Notes under the pieces: model-generated
Told to the model about the DNA's origin: nothing
What the model saw: only the letters and a program-made list of their open reading frames with translations
The model's database searches: none
Program-made: the position numbers and the translations under genes
Part shown: piece by piece, positions 1 to 11,567 of the stretch
Layout of the letters: the number at the start of each line of letters is the position of its first letter
Numbering within the stretch: the stretch's first letter is position 1
Assembly: GCA_048213135.1 (NCBI GenBank)
Contig: PS015020.1
Coordinates: 1-51,410, forward strand
Source: Reclinomonas americana ATCC 50394
Taxonomy: Eukaryota > Jakobida > Jakobea > Jakobida
Length of the DNA stretch: 51,410 bases
Reading direction: 5' to 3'

Positions 1-357
1 CAGCTTGGGGAAGCGATCCTGTGCTGAGTGCGGTGCGTTTGGTGTTGGCACCCTTCGCAGATCGATTGCGCGTGTGCTGACTCTTTTTGTCGCCCCCCAA
101 TGTGTGTAGGTGTTGCGGACGGCGGCAAGAAAGGCCGCAGGTCAACGCGATCGCGAATTGTAAAGTATAAAATGAGATGCGTTGTACCCTCACGCACACT
201 GGCCTTCACTGCCTCTACTTGTCGTTGCAGCAGGAGATAGACGGCGAGGGAGAATTGCACATACACACACATTCACGGAAACACACACACAGAGCGAAAG
301 AAATAGAGAGAGAAAACACGACCACGGACACTCTCACTCACACGAGCACCTCACGCA
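1..357. other. No gene seen; 3' flank of the first minus-strand gene
   Basis: I see no convincing exon here. The stretch from about 255 to 345 is rich in CA and GA dinucleotides, like introns and flanks elsewhere in the window. It most likely holds the 3' untranslated region of the minus-strand gene that stops at 358, plus intergenic DNA. Confidence 0.5.
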
Positions 358-2492
358 TCAGTCAGCAAAGCCTGACGAGAGGTACATCGGTTCGCGCGAC
401 ATGGTATAGTAGACGAGAGCAAGCATTATGACGACCACAGCCCACACCAAGGCGCACACAATGGCGGCGGCAGTCCACCGCTGGCGTGGTCGTCGTCGCA
501 CGGTCACCACGTACTCTTCTTCCACTTCCTGCTCCACCTTGTGTGCGCGGGTGGTCGGCGACGTAAACACTGCGCAGCAGCAGCGGCAACAACAAAACAA
601 AGAGTGAGTCACTCAAGCCTCCACCACCGCACTCTCTCGCTCACGCTGTCCAAACGCAACATCGCTGTCCGCGCATCACGCTCGACTCCTCCTCCCCATC
701 TCCGTCATGTTGGGTTGCCTTTGTCACGGTTGGCGACTGCCGCCTCGTCTGCTGCTGCTGCTGTTGCGGCCTGTCAACAATCGGTTGTTGCCGGCGTCGA
801 CGGGAGGCCGAGTCGGTGACCGCCACCTGCTCATCGACAAAGCGCACGGCACGTGTTGCCGAGGCGGGTGCGCGCTCCGTGTCGTCATCAATGTCGTCGC
901 TTTCCTCGGCATCAGCATCGTGGTCCTCTGACCCTCCTGCTGCCGCCGCTGCCGCTGCCTGCAGCTGCATCTGAGCGGCCTGCTCGCCAACGGCCTGCTC
1001 CTGGCCGATGGTGACAGTGGTGCGGCACTTGTCGCCGTCGGCATGCGGCAATTCGACCTCCAGCTGCTCGCCGCGTCGGTGCAAAATCACACGATCGGCG
1101 GCTGGGCCAGCCAGCAAAATCACATCGCGCATGGTCAACCCAGTGACCACCACCTGCTGCGCGGGGCCACTGCGCATCGCCTCCTCAAAGTCGACCACAC
1201 TCGACTCGGTGGCTGACTCGTCGGCCTCGGAATCGGCCTCCGAATCCGGTTCGCCTGTCACGTCGACCGGGACGTGCTGGATCGGCGACGGTGCCAGATG
1301 TGCCGGCACCATCTCACGCACGGTGCTGTGCGTCGACGGCAGAGCCGACGAGATCACCGGCGTCCAGTCCATGGACATGTTGGGCGGGGTGATGACCGGC
1401 TTGGACGACAGCACCAGTGGCGGCACTGGCGATTGCGTTGGCGATGTTGGTGTGATGAGCATGGGGATGCCTCTGCACCGCGGTGTGTGTGTGTGCGTGA
1501 GAGAAAGGAAAGATGACTGCGGAGCGGCAACGGAGAGAACTCACTTGGGTTGCACCGGCACATTGGTCGGTCGTGCGCCAGTCGGTGTTCGCGGTGGCTT
1601 GCCGACAATCGTAATCAGCTCGTCGTCACCGCGCTCAGCCACGCGATTGCGCACGCTCGGCAACGGTTCTTGACCATCAAACGAGGCCGTCGAGCACGAC
1701 AGATCCGATGTGCCACTGCTGTCGTCGTTGGAGCCGGGCGGGGTGTCGAGAAGCAGGCGACCGGGCTTGGTGTTGCTGTCGAACTGCGAGGCAGCAGGGG
1801 AAGTGATGAGCGCGATTCTACGATCGGCATCTCGTCTACTATCAAACACGCACCATCTTGGACGATTCACGGCCGCCGTCGTCTGCCTCGGTCCACGGGT
1901 CGGTGGATCCCAGAATGTCCTCGGCAACGCGCAAATCACGCGTGGCAAATCGAGGAGTGCCCGTGTCGCCAAACGACAGTGACAGCAGTGCATCGTCGGG
2001 TCCGCGGAACGATACAAACGAAGGCGATCCGTCGCCTCGTCGACTGCTGGAGAGCGATCGGTGCGACGGCTCCGGTGACAACAGATCTGACAAGAGGAAG
2101 CGAGTGAGTGCGATCGCTCACAGGGTGTCACGGGCGACAGGAGGGTGTTCCTCTCGACGTGCGCATGCATGTGTGTGTGCACGCGCGATACCAAGTCGTC
2201 TCTGACATTCGTTTCCCGTCGCGTCTCCTTTGCTCACACCGATCTCACTCTCTCCTCTCACAGACACACAAAGCTCCTCCTCGTTCTCCTCATCCTTCTC
2301 TTCACGCAACTCGAGTCAGTAATCATCTGCCACTGGCCCGTGTGCGAAATGTCAATCAGCTTGCCCGTGGGTGTGAATGGCACCGGTGGGAGCAGTGCAG
2401 CTGAGCGAGTCTGTGCTGCACGCACACCCGCATCGACGCTCTGTGAGAGTGCTGAACGAGGCCCTCTGGCTTTCCGCTCACTGTCGGCCATT
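358..2492 (-). CDS. Hypothetical tail-anchored membrane protein with a disordered, acidic cytoplasmic region
   Basis: This gene has at least five exons and the family is not recognised. The ATG at 2492 opens an exon reading MADSERKARG. Further exons lie at about 2087-1854, 1783-1541, 1476-641 and 571-358. The first intron probably begins GTTGCGTG, which joins in frame to the exon entered after CTTGTCAG at 2088. The long middle part is rich in Ser, Pro, Asp and Glu with short Gln and Ala runs. It contains one more ordered block (VVVTGLTMRDVILLAGPA) followed by a few beta-like stretches. The last exon encodes a basic RRRPRQR patch, one hydrophobic helix (IVCALVWAVVVIMLALVYY) and a short lumenal tail before the stop. 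The arrangement suggests a C-terminally anchored membrane protein. It starts 200 bp downstream of the end of ORC6 on the same strand. Exon borders are approximate and the function is unknown. Confidence 0.6.
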
Positions 2493-2692
2493 GATTTCGT
2501 ACAACGAATGCAACGTTTCGGAGCTCGAAGACGTAACGGTTGTTTTTTTCCTCGCGACGTCGACGACGTTCTTGCCAGTGTGCATGTATTCTGCCACGGC
2601 ACATCTACTATAGAGCGTAGAACCAGGCAGACCCAGACACTTTGCTCCTGCTGCTGTGGGCAGGTGATGAATTATCAATGTCGACGTCGAGT

Positions 2693-4531
2693 TCACTTTG
2701 TGGCCACCTCTGGCATGCGCGGCGCGAATGCGTTGACCATGGCGACGAAGCGCGATCGCCAAGCTGCGTACTCCTTCTTCGTGTACCTGCGCCGTTCGTT
2801 GGCGGTCCACGAAAAGGCGTGATACGTGGTCACCCCGGCGTCGGAACCAGACTTGGGCAGCAGCATGGGCGGTGCTGGCGGCGGCGGTGGTGGTGGTGGT
2901 GGTGGTGCAGATCGTCGTGCTGATGACGCCGCCGCGGGGCGTCCCCTCTTGCCTCCACGACCCGCAGTAGGTGGTGGCGGTGGCGGTGGCGGTGGCGGCG
3001 GCGGTGGAGGCAGTGGTGCTATGGATGGCAAGTTGAGGACCGGCACCGGAGGCAGCATCGGCGGCGGAGGGAGCACGGCGTACGGCAAGAGGCGGCGTCT
3101 CTTGTGGGGAGGGCGGGAACCAGCAGCAGCATCCGCGTCTGACTCGTCGCTGTCCGAGTCATCGGTGGACGACGACGAGGATGACGAGGAGCCGCCAGAG
3201 GAGGAATCCGCGTCGCTATCGTCGCGGTACAGACGACGAGGCAGCACTCCAGCAGCCAGTCGCGTGACACGCTTGCCTGAGCGCTTGCGGGATGCAGTGG
3301 CCGGGGTTTGGCGCTTCGGCGGCGCAGACGGGTCGTCGGGCAACTGCTCCAACAACTCTGACGCCACCGGCTTGCGCCGCGTGGAACCACCACGCTTGCC
3401 GGATTTACCGCCGCGTGGAGTGGTGGTCGGCGGCGAACGCATGGTCACTTCCCCGTCATCACCATCGGCGTCGTCATCGCCATTGTCGTCGTCTTCCTCA
3501 CCGTCGAGGCGAAGCGCTTTCCGACTCCCACGCTTGCCTTTGCCAGCCGAGCCGCCTCTCTTGCCACCACTGGCAGCAGCAGCAGTCGCCGACTTGGGAG
3601 TCGTTCGGCTGCTGCTCGTCACCGAGGTGGTGGTGGTCGCCGTCGGATCCGTGTTCAGCAGATCCGCGCACAGCTCCTCGATCGCCACCTCGGTCTGCTC
3701 CAACTCGCGCGACTCGCACGAAGCTAGCTGCACCACGTCGGCACGCTTGATTGCACTCCCCGTCGACACATGCCGCGAGGCCACCAGCCACGCTGCCGCA
3801 ACAAACACCGAACGCGCAAAGTCGGCAGCCTCCCGCTTGGCAGTCGTCGCCAGACGACTCCGATAGCGAACCTTGAACCTGCACCAGTCACGCCGCCTCA
3901 GACACACTCAAACACGCACTCCCCTCTTCGAACAACTCAACGTCTCCAGCAGGCGATCGGCCAGTGTGGCCACCTCTGGGGCCTGGAACTTGCGCGACAG
4001 CTCCTCCATGGTGACCTTGATGCTGTCGGCAGTGCACGCAGTGAGCCATCACGTGCGTAATAAATGCCTCTGTATGATGGAGAAGCAACGGAACTTGACG
4101 CCCAGCAGTCCTTGCGCTTGCTTGCAGGTGACTTCGTAGACCTTACGACTTGGTGCGCCACTCATGCGAATCAAGGCCGCGCGGTCAATGGGAATGTTGT
4201 GACTGAGAATGAAAGAGGGGAAGAGGGAGAGATGCAATCAGTCAATGCACGATGGTGAGTGAGTGAGATGCGAGGCACTGCATGCGCGTACATTTGACAG
4301 GCCAACTCGAGGCACACTGCAGGTAGACACACTTGACCCTGTAATGTGTGTGCATATGAGTGAGAGTCTCTCCTTTCTTCTCTGCCTTCTCTCTCGCATT
4401 CACGCAACATCTCCGAGTCCGCGAGGTGAGCGAATGGTGGCCAAGTTGGAGAGCTCGGTGGCCTTGCGTTGCACATTCAACGAAGTCACACTCGGCAGGC
4501 CGAGGCGCTGCACCATTGACAACAGATCCAT
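2693..4531 (-). CDS. ORC6: Origin recognition complex subunit 6 with a long low-complexity insertion
   Basis: This is the smallest ORC subunit, which acts with ORC1-5 in loading the MCM helicase at replication origins in the nucleus. Five exons assemble on the minus strand. The N-terminal exon (4531 to about 4412) gives LGLPSVTSLNVQRKATEL, the next two give PAVCLELACQ and NIPIDRAALIRMSG, and these follow the first TFIIB/cyclin-like fold of ORC6 block by block. The second fold spans about 4035-3945 and the start of the last exon. The last exon ends with the conserved C-terminal helix motif KKEYAAWRSRFVA. Between them lies an insertion of about 250 residues: Gly/Lys/Arg-rich basic stretches with several TP or SP sites, an acidic Ser/Asp run, and two polyproline tracts of 10-14 residues. 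Human ORC6 is 252 residues, so this protein is roughly double length. Its start is 65 bp from the end of the THUMPD1-like gene. Confidence 0.85.
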
Positions 4532-4595
4532 TCCTTAATCCTTCCCCCCTTCTCTCTTCTCTCCCCTCGAACTTGGTGGGACGGCGCAGCGCTAT

Positions 4596-6195
4596 TCACT
4601 TCGCAGCTTCTTCCTCATCCTCATCCTCATCTTCTTCTTCCTCGTCCTCGTCTTCCTCTGCATCATCGTCCTCCTCATCATCTTCTCCATCGCCAGTGGC
4701 AGCAGCGGCTGCGGCTGTGGACGTTGATGTCGCTGACGTGCCCGCCGATGGTGCCGACCGATCGCTGCGACGTTGACGATGAGCACAGTGCTTGTCATGT
4801 CAACGCTGTGTGCAACTCACCCAATGGCGTTGAAGTTGAAGCATCGGTACTTTTGGAAGTTGCGCAGCACCGAGAGACATGCCACAGTCTGCAAAGCTGG
4901 CAAGTGAGCATGATGCAGGTGCAGGTGCTGGCAGCAAAGGGGCGGAACGCACCCCTTCGATGTGGCACACGACAGTGATGGGCGCCTCGCGCAGAACAAG
5001 CAAGTGCACCGGCGGAATGAGTTGCGTGATGGCACGCAGCAGCGACGAGGAGGAGACGCTCGAGTTGCAGCGGACCTTGATTTCGGCCCCGTACTGCGCG
5101 GCGATTTTTTCAGCAAGACACCCGAGGTGGCGATCACGCAGACGGCAACGCAACTCGCAACGGGCAGAACGCCGGGCGGGGAAAGGTCGCATCCAGCATC
5201 GGCTTCAGCACCTCGCAGATCTTCTCCACTGTGGCGCGGCAGGTGATCTGAATCGGGATGCAGCGGAACACAAATCTGCGACGCGTTCTCATGTTGGTCG
5301 TCGTCGCTGTTGGTGCATCGCAACTGCGCTCGCTTACCTCGTTCGCACAATGCTCTCCTGAATCAACTTGCCAAACACCTTCTCTGCCAACTCCACGACA
5401 TCAATGGGTGGCATGGCACGCAGTCGCTCTTTCTGCGCCGCCACCTCAATGTCGGCATCCGAATCCTCCTCCTTGTCGTCGACACGATCCTCAGTCGCCT
5501 CCGCCATGGACGACGAAGCAGCAGTCGACGTCACCACGGCCTTGTTCGCCGTCTGCAGCTCCAGAAAGAAGTGGCCCTTGACGCTGCGCACGTCGGCCAC
5601 GGCAAACACATCGGAGCCACTCAAGCCCGATCTGCACGCATGCTAAGCAAAAAGCAGCTCGAGAAAAGACACTGCCTGCACCCTTCAGCACGCACTTTCG
5701 CAGCTGCACCAGCTCGCTCTCGAGCGCAGCAGCCGTGCTGGTCCCCTTCATGAAATCCTCCTCCTCCTCATCATCATCATCGTCATCGACGGCGGGTATG
5801 GAGCTCGCTCCCACTGCACCCACTTTGCTTGCTCCCTCTGCCGCCTGCATCTCGTTCAACCCATACTGCGACAAAGAGAAGCATGAGTAAGAAGAGAGAC
5901 AGAGAGAGTCTCACGCATTGAGCACGAAACATCCTCCAGGAGGCCGAGTACTTCGCGCAGCGCCAGTCCGCGCTTGCCCTCCACAAAGGTGCACAGCAAA
6001 CCACTGCTGCCTGCGTGCAGAATCTGTTGCATTCGCGTGTTTGTGAGTGCAAGTCTGTGCGTGCTCGTTTTGTGTGCTTGTTGTCTGCATGACCTTGTTG
6101 CGCGGCTTGCCCACGACATAGTGTCGCTTGCGTCGTTTCCGGTCACTTGCACCATCGCCACCACCGCCGCCACCACCTCGTCCTCGTCGTTTCAT
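4596..6195 (-). CDS. THUMP-domain tRNA acetylation adaptor (THUMPD1/Tan1 type)
   Basis: Tan1/THUMPD1 brings tRNA to the NAT10/Kre33 acetyltransferase for N4-acetylcytidine formation at position 12. The start is the ATG at 6195, giving a basic, Gly-rich N-terminus (MKRRGRGGGGGGGDG). A second exon reads LHAGSSGLLCTFVEGKRG, matching the GLQGILITCNMNERK block that opens the family. Then come an acidic stretch at about 5760-5800, the AVADVRSVKGHFF region, CIPIQITCRATVEKI (family RMLPISGTCKAFLED), the THUMP strand EIKVRCNSSVSSSS, and QTVACLSVLRNFQKYR (family KAVCCLSVVKDYMLFRKY). The last exon is Ser/Thr/Ala-rich and almost entirely Asp and Glu at its end, stopping at 4596. Splice borders in the 5090-5170 part are uncertain; an intron starting GTTGCGAG is likely there. 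The gene sits 75 bp downstream of exportin-T. Confidence 0.8.
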
Positions 6196-6269
6196 CGCTC
6201 TTGTGGAAAAGATTTTTGCTGATTAGCTCTGATTGATCGAGTACTACGTAGGACACATCGCTTCACTAC

Positions 6270-9200
6270 TCATAGGCTGGCGAAGCGATGCCTCTGAACT
6301 AGGTTTTGTAGCCGTGCAGCTAGTGTTTTGTCGTCGACCTCCGGCGATATAATTTGCTGCACGAGATCCTGTGCCTCGTCGGGCGACACCTGACTGTATT
6401 GCAGCGGTTCTGCGTGTGCGTGCACACCAGCAGTCAGCGATCTTCGCGACATCTCCTATTCCACGCCATCGCGTATTACCTTGTGTCGCCGTGGCGGCGG
6501 GTGGTTCTTGTGCTGGGCCCACACGCATGGGGATGGCGAGTTGTGAAAAGAGCGTCATCAACGTGCTCGGCACCACGTCGCCGCACACCGCGTACAACAT
6601 GCGGAAACATGTGCCGACGGACTCCATGGACTGCAACGTGGAGAGAGGAGATATTATTGCCTGAGCAACATCAAACCTCGTGACATCAACCACGGGACGG
6701 CGGGGCCAGCGGGCGGAGAGAGAAGCACGCACACACGCACCTGCACCATCGCCATGCTCGTCGGGTGGCAGTATGGGTTGCCGAAAAAGGCCACCATCAA
6801 CGGCAACAGCTTCTCACAAGCGTACGCCGCAAATCCTTCCACCTGCAGCATGCCCTCCACCGCGGTTTGCAGGAAAACGAGCACGTTGCGGGCCACTGTC
6901 AGATTATTGGTGCGCGCCACCAAAATCAGGGACAGCTCCAGCAGCTGCGGCACCACCGAGCCGTCCGACTGCGTCCATAGCGCGTCCATGCAACCGCAGG
7001 CAGAAATAGAGCCTACAAATGTGAAGAATTTGTCCAACAGATCCAACAGTTCACGCGACGCCTCATCGCGGATCGACACAGTACGCTCAATCGCCACTCC
7101 AATGTCGCCACCAGCCACCGGGCGCAGAAACTCCAGCACAACCGCGACGCACGACGGCAAGACTGCATGGAGGATGAGTGTGATAGACAAGGGAGACGAC
7201 GCTTGCAGTGGAAGTGGACGCAACTCGCGGCAACATTGTCGGCTGCCAGGTGCCGGAATCGACTCATCATCTGTGTAATGGCGCTGTAGATGCTGCCGAG
7301 CTCGGCGTGTGGCGACCAGTCGGCGCCCTCGGCCTGCATGGTGTAGTCCTGCAGCTGAATCGGTCGCAGCTGTGCACCGGGATTGGCCAGTGCACCTGCA
7401 GCGTGATGATTAGCAACCGGACGCGTCCACCGAGTGGAATTACAGGGAAGAGATGCGACTCACCAGGGATGTAGGCCAACAGTTGATCAATGGCCGGGGC
7501 CAGCACTGGCGGCTGCAGCGTCAACAGCGGCAAGCCGACCATCTCCATGAGTCGATGCATCAGGAAAATCACTTGTAGCCGAATGGACACGGCCCGCTGC
7601 AGAAGGGAGACAGAATGGTGAACCAACAAGAGGATCTGATCAAGTGCAATGAGCCGCGGACGCACATCACCACACAACCGCAGCAGCTCCGAGAGCGGCA
7701 CCCACAGTTCGAAGAAACACTCGGCCGCCGGATGCACCGTGTTCATCTTGGTCATGTCCTGCTCGGTGATTTTCTTGCCGAGTGCCGTCGCCCGCGGGAA
7801 GCCTGCTCGACAGCGTGTTAGCGGTACAGTCCCGTGTGCTCAGCGACGGATGTGCCAAAAGACACACAGGCGACACACCCTTTGACATGTAGCCGAGGAA
7901 GCGCGCCATGTACCCAACCAGGAACGTGATGACGGGGAACTCTGGCACGTCCAACTCGTACCATCTTTCGGCCACCGCGGTCTGCAACATTTGCATGCCA
8001 GGATCGAGGATAGCCTGCACGCAAGAAGGTAGCAAGTGAGTTGGGAGCCAATAAAGTCGAGAGCACCAGAAGGAAAACAAAACCTTCAACAGATCGCGAC
8101 TGGCCGAGTGCGTGGACGTGATTGCGCCGAGAGCCTCGCTGACTTCCAGGCGCGAGGAAAACGGAAACGCTGCGTTCCAATCAGTCAACAACTGCTCCGC
8201 GTCGGCGAGAGACGACCGCATGGCCGCCGCCATTGAGGAGATGTCCAAATAAACAATGTTCTGGTCGAGGACGAAGGAGAGCATGAATGGTGGAGTCGAG
8301 AAGTCCGCGAGAGAGGCGCCAACTCACGATGCAGTTCTCGACAATATCCGGAGCAGCCTCGGCGAGCACCGAACGCAGCGGCATGAAGAATCGCCGCAAC
8401 ACAGAGGCTGTGTGTCTCCTCAAGCGCACGTCCTTGTGCTGCAGACCACTGTGCGTGTGCACGAAAGAGAGAGAGAGAGAGTTTAACAACATACGATAAC
8501 ACGCAAGAAGCCTTTATCGTGTCGTACGCAACGATGGACCCAGCAGCAACTCCAGAGCCTCGTTGAGGTACTGTTGCTCGGCGAGGAAAAAGTTCACGTA
8601 TCGCGTAATGACGTCGATAAAGGCCTTGATCACAATAAGGTTGCTCGACTGTCGCACCGGCGAGGTCAGCAGTAATCTCATGCAGTCCGCAATGATTCCA
8701 ACAGGTTCCGATACACAAGCTGATAAGAAACAGTGAGAGGTCACAGAGAAAGCGAGTGCGCATGAGTTGCTCTCCCCACGCACTGCTCAGAGTCTCGCCG
8801 ACAATGTCAAACATGGCCAATGCAGCCTCGAGTTCCGGTGCAAACGCCTCGACATTGCTGCAACACCGCGAAAGCAGCTGGTACACCACTTGTTGCGTGG
8901 GTTCCGGGGCCGAGTTGATCAACGCCTTCAGCGCAATGAGCATATTCTGCTCAGTGGCAGGCATGAGTGTGACGGCGGAGTTAAACATGGAAAAGAGGAG
9001 AGTAACGCACAGCGCGCATCTCGATAAAGAACGTGTCATCGTCCGACTCGCCGGCCAGCAAATCCACGTCGGTGGGAACCACAATGCGGCAGTGAATCAC
9101 TTCGATCATTTCCAGCAGCAACTAAGCGACGACAATGGACGAATTATGAGAAGGGGAAAGGACACACAATAGTCTGTCGAAGCAGCACACGCAGTGCACC

Positions 9201-11477
9201 TGCTGATGTGATTCCATGTATTCCACTGGCGCACCCGGTTCCGCCGGCAGTGGCATCAAGTCACCTCGCTTGAGCTGTGCCGAGGTCGGAGCATGGCGTT
9301 AGTCAATAATGGACACAAACAAAAGGTCGACAACAAACACTCACTCACCTGTCGAGCAAAAATCATGACGCTGTCGATGACGGCCTGCGCCACCACCGGC
9401 GGAGACGTTCGCATGAATCTGACAATGAGCGCCAGCACACGGTCCAATGCCTCCAGGGACCACGTGCGGAATTCCATGACCTCTGGCGAACCCAGCTGCA
9501 CACACGAGGAACAATGAAAAATGAAACACTACTCGGAAAGAACCACTCGACAGAAATGCACACCATGGGAACGGCCTCGATCAGCTCCATGGCAACGGTG
9601 CAGCACAACATGGCGACATTCGACGAGTACGGGTCCGACATTTCGTTCAGCAGGTCTGTCTCCGTTGGATTCGGCTGCAGCAGCTGTTATGAGTCACCGA
9701 CAACGCAGCATCACAAGCGGTACTGTACCGCAACTTGCAGCGACGCTATTGCTGACGCGGCAGCATCCAACAGATTCGCAATGTCCAGCTCCTGCAGCAA
9801 TGAGATCTTGCGCTGTGGTGGATCCATACCCTTTTCGACAATCTGCAATGGGAGCACGCGTGAGTGGGGAAACGAGCAGGTGAAAAAGGGAATCGCGGAT
9901 CACCTTGGCAACACAATTGACGGCCTCGGCGCGCGTCTCCCCGTCCTGCAGGTACTGGTACAGTTGTGCCAGCAGCGCTGAATTGACCACCAGCGAAATA
10001 TCAATCCACTCTACGAGCAATGTGAGAAGCCATGAGGTGAACGCAATCCTCCACAACAGAAACACAACGCACCGACATAACGCGACAAGACGTCCAAACA
10101 CTGCCGCACAAGTGACGGGTGGTGCGTGCGACATGAAGCCAGCACCCAGACCCAAAAGTTCACAATCTCCCCAATGCACTGCTCACGCAGAGCGTCCTTC
10201 TGCACTCCCCCATGCCATTCAGCACACACACACACGCACGTGGACACGAGGAGAGAAGAAACACCAATCCACGCAACAATACGAATGCCCGCCTGGTGCA
10301 TCACACTGGTGCGATGGATCTCACGATTGACCACCTCGTCGTCGACGGTGGTGAAGATTGTCAGCAGGTACTCGATGAGGCCGACACCGTAACCCTGAAT
10401 GGGAACAGAAGATGAGAGACGAGAGGAAGCAACATTCAAAGAGACCCACGGGAGAGAGGAGGGGGGGGGGGAGGAGGGAGGAGGGAGGAGGAGGAGGGAG
10501 AGAGAGAGAGAGAGAGAAGAGGGAGAGAGCGAGGGGAAAGGGGGAAAGAGAGCGAGAAAAAAGGGATGGAACGCAAGAAGAACAAGAAGAAGAACATGCA
10601 GAACACAAGTGGAGGAGGAGAGACAACCAAACGACAGCAGAGTCAGAAACACTCTCGAAACTCGACACTCAGACAACAGAGAAATGAGACTCACAGCACA
10701 GCGAGGGAGGGAGGGAAAGGGAGAGAGAAGAGCGAGACGAGAGGAACTGCAGTGTCTCAAGGGAAGAAGAAGGAGAACATGCAGAGAAAGAACACGACGG
10801 AGACAAAGGTGGGGGGCAACCACACGACATCAGAGTCTGAAACACGCTGCGTCCTCGACACTCAGACAGCAGAGAAGAGTTCCAGACCATCATCCTCATC
10901 CTCATCAACATCCTCAATCACCCTCTCTCTCTCTCACACACACACCGATGCATCGGGTCCCTCCGGCAGTGCCTGCATCAGTGCCTGCGCCTGCGCCAGC
11001 AGCGCAGTGAATGCCGTCTCCCACTGCGCCGGGTACTGCTGCACAATCGCATGCGCATACACCACCGCAAACTTGGTGCGCACAAACAGCTGCGAATCGT
11101 GCACAGGATTCACTCCCGACGGCGACGTGGTGTGGTCGTGCACAAACGTGATGAGGAACTCCTGGAACGCTTGCTGCTCACTCAGCGGCAGCATGCCCAG
11201 TCTGTGTCAGAGATGTCAGTGAACATGTCTCCCGCCCCCACTGCACACGCACTGCACACACACGCGCGTGTGCTCACCGATTGGAGACAAACTCGTGCAG
11301 CAGAGAGAGTGAGTGGAACACCGACTGCACCATGGGTGAGTGGTAGAGGCGGTCGGCCAAGAAGCGCCAGTTGTCATTGACGCGCTCGAGGTATTGCCGT
11401 GCGCGATTCTGCTGTGGCGAGCTCGGGTCGTACAGACACGACACGGCGTTGTCGAACGACGCCCCTTCGTCTGCCAT
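6270..11477 (-). CDS. XPOT: Exportin-T (tRNA nuclear export receptor, Los1/PSD family)
   Basis: XPOT is a karyopherin that carries mature tRNA out of the nucleus with RanGTP. The gene is long, with well over fifteen short exons; the ATG is at 11477 (MADEGASFDNAVSCL). Diagnostic blocks in family order are GVNPVHDSQLFVRTKFAVVYA, EVVNREIHRTSV, KDALREQCIGEIVNFW (human KDTMREQCIPNLVESW), WIDISLVVNSALL (human WIDLSLIANDRFI), KGMDPPQRK and later HEAT-repeat exons. The protein ends with AARLQNLVQRHRFASL at 6270. The exon ending GIRI joins KDALREQC through an intron that begins GTTGCGTGG. An intron of more than 500 bp (about 10400-10950) is purine-rich and contains a diverged tandem duplication. The start lies only 90 bp from the divergent WD40 gene, suggesting a shared promoter. 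I did not settle every exon border; reading order and family are clear. Confidence 0.85.
10400..10950. repeat. Purine-rich exportin-T intron with a diverged tandem duplication
   Basis: The intron carries GA-rich low-complexity DNA at about 10440-10560 and then two diverged copies of a unit roughly 180 bp long, at about 10575-10690 and 10770-10880. Shared blocks include AAGAAGGAGAACATGCAGA, ACNACATCAGAGTCNGAAAC and TCGACACTCAGACANCAGAG. No coding function is apparent. Confidence 0.7.
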
Positions 11478-11567
11478 TCGCCCTCCCAAACAAAAAACGC
11501 AAAAGACAGGCGGAATTTTACGACGGACGAACTTACACAAACCCTCCAGATCGCCTGCTTGTCAACC
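11478..11567. promoter_or_regulatory. Short divergent promoter region between exportin-T and the WD40 gene
   Basis: Only 90 bp separate the ATG of exportin-T (minus) from that of the WD40 gene (plus), so both 5' untranslated regions and core promoters must fit here or overlap the genes. I see no clear TATA box. This is inferred from spacing alone. Confidence 0.45.

Noticed and set aside
2826-3866. A 346-residue Gly-rich plus-strand frame
   Set aside because: It is the antisense shadow of the ORC6 polyproline and acidic insertion; the minus strand has family-level homology on both sides.
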